Shown in pieces: positions 59,663 through 64,000 of a stretch of DNA of 64,000 nucleotides (positions are counted from its first letter, which is position 1; each line of letters opens with the position of its first letter). The stretch lies in NCBI GenBank assembly GCA_022579005.1, contig MU401567.1, positions 1-64,000 of the forward strand, read 5' to 3'. The position numbers were made by a program, and so were the translations under genes. Below the pieces are notes generated by a model. The model ran no database searches and was not told the DNA's origin. It saw only the letters and a list, made by a program, of their open reading frames with translations. The DNA is from Poronia punctata. Lineage: Eukaryota > Ascomycota > Sordariomycetes > Xylariales > Xylariaceae.

Positions 59663-62020
59663 ATGGCTCTCGTGTCACTACCACCAGAGCTGCGAAGCCT
59701 TTGCAGAAGGCTTGCCTCAACCAAGGCTGAACAGCTCCCACCATTGTTACCTACACTCCTTAAAGATGTGGCACGGTGTCAGGAACCTCTTTCTAGGCCA
59801 TTGGAGTCCAAACCTTCAGAGAGCTCTCGCGATGCCGCTGATCTCGTACATAAACTGAAGACACAAATAACCAGCCTTCTCAAGGGAAGGACGAGTCAAG
59901 GCCGATTCGTCGGTGCTGCTTTAGCAAAAGCTGTCGTGGAAAGCGGTGGCTGGGAATGTCTTCGGGCATCTGAACCCTGGGCGAGGGAGATGATTACTAT
60001 CATACAGGTAAGTCCTAGTTTTCCTTTATACGTACATCAATCGTCACAAACCAACAAAACCGGCATATAGAAAAAGGAACTTGCTCTCGTCAAGGATATT
60101 TGTATCGTGGCTGTTGTCAAGATTTTCTCTTTGATGCATCAATACCCGACTTTGGTGAGAGAAACTGTGACGCCGAATCTCTCCGCATTCGCAACCGCTT
60201 GTCTGCAGATCCTCAAACCTCCTGTTTCGAGTAAAGTAGGGAAAGCCCCTTATACTCTGGTAGAAACGATATTCGAGGCGATCTCAACCTTGATCGTACT
60301 TCACCCGACCACTTTGCGACAATCAGCTGCGAAATTCAAGTCTGAGATACGACCATACTTGGTCCCGACTATTTCGGACGATATTTTAGTCCCGGCCAGC
60401 TTGCAAGAGAGCAGTCGGCGTCTAGCAATTCGACTTCATATGACCATTGCCAAGGGAGGAGACTCTACAGAATGGACTAATCATGTGCAACAACTCGTCA
60501 AGACGGCGCATTCTACGGCCGATCAAGTTTTCCGCGCTGTACAAGAAAACTGGGAATCCACCATCGGTCACAAACCCCAGGCAATCAACATTGACATCGA
60601 ACCACAAGGTGGAGGAGGAGATCAAGACCACTACCCCCGCTGGGCGGGTATTCAAGCCGGGGGCGAGCGGATCATAGGCTTACTCGACTTCATCGGAGAT
60701 TATCTCCGCTACCGTACTCGCGCCGCCGTCACCATCCCAATCACCGCCTTGACGGACATCACTTCGAGAATATCCTCAATCAAACCCCCATCACCGGGAC
60801 GAGAGAAATCCGACGCAGGACAGATGAACCCGGCCATAGGTCGAGAGGAAAAAGACGAGTTATGGGCCGTATTCCCCGATATCCAAATCGCCGTGTTAAG
60901 ACTCCACCTCGCCCTTCTCCAAAGACTAGACAAGAGTTACATCCCCCTAGCACCGGGCACACTAGACCAGACCTTGCGTATCTTCCAATCCCTCTATCGA
61001 CTACCAGCCGCACGAACGACTGCCTTTTCACTCATCAATGAAATCCTCCAGCTATGCGGTCCAACCCTGCCCAAATTCATGGTGGAAGGTCTAAGCCTCG
61101 TGATCAAATGCTGTTGTCGCGATCTTCTCGCCGCGGCAGGACACATGCAGAAACCCAAGACCCAAACCTCCTCATCCTCATCATCCTCTGATAAGACGAA
61201 TAAAAAAACAATCTCCCAAGACGCAGACGCATATCTCCGCGGCACCATCAAAGCCCAAGACGACATCATGACAGTATCTCTCGACGCCAATCATTTACAA
61301 GCTGCCAATTCATTACTAACCGCACTATTCAACTACCTACCCCAGCAATATATCCCCTCTTCCCTACGGACGCAAATGTTGCGCACCGCGATCCTATGTC
61401 GGAATAGAGACGCGCAGGTGGCGAGTATATTACATCCTGCTCGCGATCGCAGTAGTGGTCGTACACCGCAGGTCATATTGCCGTATCTGACGAGGCAGTT
61501 CCCGCGCGATGAGAGTGTCGAGGTTTTGAGGTTTAATTTTAGGCCTGGGGTTACTGGGATGAATAGTGAATTCATTGGTGCTGGGGAGGAGTCGTTGATG
61601 GAGGAAGATGAAAATGAAGAAGAGGAGGGAAACAAAATTACTGCTTTCCCTTTTGGACAAGTCTCAAGTTCATTCCTTACACCAGCAGCACAACCAACAG
61701 CGCCGGTTATTACGCATCAATTCAAACCATCCGATCAAACCGCAAACCCGACACCTTTCTTAACCCAACAACAACAACAACAACAACAAGACGCCACTTC
61801 AATCCCGCTGAAACGAAAGAATGAGGATATTCTAGCAGAGACTAGCGCTTCTAAACGTGTTGTTGCCGTCAAGGAAAAGGAAACAGTAATAACAACAACA
61901 ACAACGGCAGGGGAAGAAGAGGGTAGTGATGATGATGATGATGATGATGATGATGACAGTGTACATCTGAATATGGAGCTTGATACGGATGATAGTGAGG
62001 ATGATGTTGATGATGAATAA
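59663..62020 (+). CDS. RIX1: Pre-rRNA-processing protein RIX1
   Basis: Two exons (59663-60007 and 60071-62020; GT-AG intron of 63 bp) encode 764 aa. Rix1, with Ipi1 and Ipi3, forms a nucleoplasmic complex needed for ITS2 processing and remodelling of the pre-60S particle by Rea1. The N-terminal Rix1 domain begins MALVSLPPELRSLCRRLAST and includes LLKGRTSQGRFVGAALAKAVVESGGWECL, running across the intron to about residue 210. Helical repeats follow. The C-terminal 200 residues are low-complexity: an EEDENEEEE block, a Q8 run, a basic LKRKNED stretch and a terminal acidic tail with about ten consecutive Asp. An acidic tail is common in Rix1/PELP1 proteins. Start at 59663 is the first ATG of the conserved frame. 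Confidence 0.9.
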
Positions 62021-62680
62021 AATTAGAAAGGGGGAAGAAAAGGAGAGGAAAGGAACATGGCGTGGGTGTAGGGAGGGTGGGTAGGGAGGGTGGGTAGATA
62101 GATAAGACAGAGAAGAAAAAAAGGGGCTTGCCTCGTGGGCAGGTAAAAGAGATTTTTTTTACCTACCTACTTACCACCTCAGCTAAGGTTGGAAGCTGGA
62201 TCATCGCGATGTGGGTGAGCGTGTAAACAAACTTTTCCACGTTACCTAAGCAAAGGAGGTATTGTGCTGAGAAAATAATAGACTACCGTGACTACTTCTA
62301 TCTAACCTATCTTCGATTCCTGGCATGCGCAGACAAAATCGCACATCTCATGAGGGACAAATATTTCCCTCCGTCTGGAGAAAAGAATGATATCAAATTC
62401 ATTCATTCCTTTCCATGGACGCCTATTCCATCCAGGGCGTATGTATGTATGTATGTACCAGAACAGATACACGAGCAGTACCTTTATGTATGAAAGGTAC
62501 ATACCTACCTGTTCATCATGCAATGCGCGCAATAAAAAGATCCGATTAAAGACAACAAAAAACGCCGTTTTGTGATTTTTCCCACAAATGCTCCCCCTTC
62601 CCTTCCCCCTTCCAAACTCCATCCATCCATCCATCCATCCCACCGAAAAAAAGACAAGAGACCAGGTTCCCCATTTCTGA
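62021..62680. other. Convergent intergenic region, RIX1 to WW protein
   Basis: 3' flanks of two convergent genes. Contains GGGAGGGTGGGTA repeats at about 62070-62100, TACCTACC motifs, GTAT repeats near 62440 and CATC repeats near 62620. No gene seen. Confidence 0.5.
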
Positions 62681-63532
62681 CTAATCACGTAACCAGGCCC
62701 TACGCTTCTCCTCCTTTCTCGCCCTCCTCTTCTCCTTGAAATACTTGAGTTCATTCTTCGAAGGTTTCTTCCCGGATCTCTCGGCCTTCAGACTCCGACC
62801 GTCATGCGCATTAGCAGCGGCATCGACATCGAAATAAGCATTCATCTGTCTCCGCGACTTGGCTTCGTCGGTGTGGCGTTCGGGATTCAGCTCGCTTCCC
62901 TGCCATTTACCGGTGAAGCGGTTGAATGTCCCTATGGCGGCGAGTGCGGTCGCCGGGTCTATTGATGATGTCTGGTCTGGGTCTTGGTTTTCCGATGTGT
63001 TGTTGTTGGGGTCGTTGTTGTTCTTGGCGTACCATGCGTCTGGATCATAGTCTCCGTGGATGGCGGGGTTGTAACCTCCTGCTGGGAGGCGCTCGTTTGT
63101 GGGTGGGGGCGCGATGGTTGGTGTTGGTGTTGGTGCTGGAGGGTTTGCGGGTTTCCCTGGCGCAGCTGAAGTAGCATCGCTTGCCTGTGGTACCCGCGGG
63201 TTCTCCCATGTTGTCTCTCCCGTGAAGCGATTGTGGAAGTAATAGGCCTGGTGGACTTCGTGCCAGTGAAAGTCCCATCCGTCGTCTTCGTCTTCCTTGT
63301 TGTCTTTGGGTAATGGCTCGCTGGGTAAAGGTGGCGCGGTTGTAGCCGGCTCGCCAGAAGTGGCTGCTGAGGGAACCTCGTCGTCATTTGTTGCCCTGGC
63401 GCTTGTAGGTGATTCCTCAACCTCTCCATCTTCGCGAATCGATGTAGAGTCTTCCCGATCAGAAACCTTTTCGCCAGCAGATTGATGTTGATCGCCGGGA
63501 TCGGGAGATGTATGTTTCTCGGAAGAAGTCAT
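62681..63532 (-). CDS. WW-domain protein, possible splicing or RNA-processing factor
   Basis: Single exon, 283 aa. An acidic, disordered N-terminus leads to one WW domain at about 84-115: Trp86, the YYF aromatic block at 97-99, TGETTW with Trp109, and Pro112. WW domains bind proline-rich peptides. A proline/threonine-rich linker (APTPTPTIAPPP) follows. A conserved-looking region includes YDPDAWYAK and FNRFTGKWQ. A strongly basic C-terminal helix (KYFKEKRRARKEEKRRAW) could bind nucleic acid or act as a nuclear signal. The arrangement recalls fungal WW proteins linked to pre-mRNA processing, but I cannot name the orthologue. The ATG at 63532 is the first in frame; part of the upstream leader is A-rich. 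Confidence 0.82.
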   Translation of the reverse strand: MTSSEKHTSPDPGDQHQSAGEKVSDREDSTSIREDGEVEESPTSARATNDDEVPSAATSGEPATTAPPLPSEPLPKDNKEDEDDGWDFHWHEVHQAYYFHNRFTGETTWENPRVPQASDATSAAPGKPANPPAPTPTPTIAPPPTNERLPAGGYNPAIHGDYDPDAWYAKNNNDPNNNTSENQDPDQTSSIDPATALAAIGTFNRFTGKWQGSELNPERHTDEAKSRRQMNAYFDVDAAANAHDGRSLKAERSGKKPSKNELKYFKEKRRARKEEKRRAWLRD

Positions 63533-64000
63533 GACGATCGCTTGCTTTAGACTGGACTAAAAAAAAAGAGATGTTAACAGATTATGTTTATGGCGGTAGG
63601 ATTAAAGTATTGGATGAACACATGCTGGCGATAAGAGGCACAAAATGTTCAGCTTAACGAACTAGTTGACTAGGCGATACCTGAAGGCGCTTGGATTTCT
63701 AGGTAGACACGCCCAGGCGATAAATGAAGTGGAGAGGAAGAGATGAAGCATGAAGCAATCGTGAATGTTCCAGGTCTTCCTTTTGCGCCTGTTGCTTGGA
63801 CTAGAACTGGACTAGTCTACAATGTACATCATCGGAACGGCCCCAAGGCTTGGCCTTATCGGCTAGGTTACATAATTACCCACGTTGACGCCATACCCCT
63901 TTTGGTAAAGCGCTAGCGGTATCGATTGTCGGTTATCGGCACGCGGAATACACGGTTCATTGCTAACGTACTCAAGATAAGACGATCATGTACTCGTACG
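63533..64000. other. Upstream region of the WW-protein gene
   Basis: Presumed promoter and leader of the minus-strand WW gene. Ends with a CATGTACTCGTACG motif of the type scattered through the other intergenic regions. No gene seen before the window ends. Confidence 0.5.

Overview
This window is nuclear DNA from a filamentous ascomycete (Pezizomycotina). A Sordariomycete is my best guess, but that is inference. The evidence is short spliceosomal introns (mostly 53-90 bp, GTNNGT donors, CTRAC-type branch sites), fungal-only protein families, a tRNA-Thr with an intron, and transposable elements reduced to AT-rich islands by C-to-T and G-to-A change (repeat-induced point mutation, RIP).

Layout. 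1-2.4 kb: PP1 catalytic phosphatase (minus). 2.4-7.9 kb: no supported gene. 7.9-11.5 kb: NTO1-type PHD-finger protein (minus). 11.5-31.6 kb: about 20 kb with no convincing protein gene; its centre (16431-23949) is one complete, RIP-mutated Ty3/gypsy LTR retrotransposon with a 5-bp target duplication. 31.6-34.3 kb: leucine-rich-repeat protein (plus). 36.1-37.3 kb: maltose-type O-acetyltransferase (plus). 38.7-40.8 kb: secreted laccase (plus). 41.1 kb: tRNA-Thr(CGT). 42.0-43.0 kb: predicted two-pass mitochondrial membrane protein (plus). 43.8 kb: small Cys-rich ORF. 45.3-48.8 kb: a second RIP island, a 3.5-kb element with long terminal inverted repeats. 49.4-50.8 kb: pyruvate dehydrogenase protein X (plus). 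51.6-52.7 kb: formate/nitrite transporter (minus). 55.0-58.8 kb: YPP1-type TPR protein (minus). 59.7-62.0 kb: RIX1 (plus). 62.7-63.5 kb: WW-domain protein (minus).

The genes are unrelated housekeeping or metabolic functions: phosphatase signalling, histone acetylation, pyruvate oxidation, PI4-kinase membrane targeting and ribosome assembly. Each has its own spacing. I see no operon-like or biosynthetic cluster. Spliced models were built by hand from frame continuity, splice consensus and family knowledge, and every multi-exon model closes to a whole number of codons.

The most unusual features are the two RIP islands. The LTR pair of the gypsy element differs at 25 sites, all transitions, with a polarity switch: each LTR is mutated on its inner side and spared on its outer side. 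The TIR element is mutated through its left and central parts but spared over its right 450 bp. Other oddities are polypyrimidine/polypurine expansions inside introns, a GC-AG intron in the laccase, a stop-free 150-nt intron in the transporter and a two-codon first exon in YPP1.
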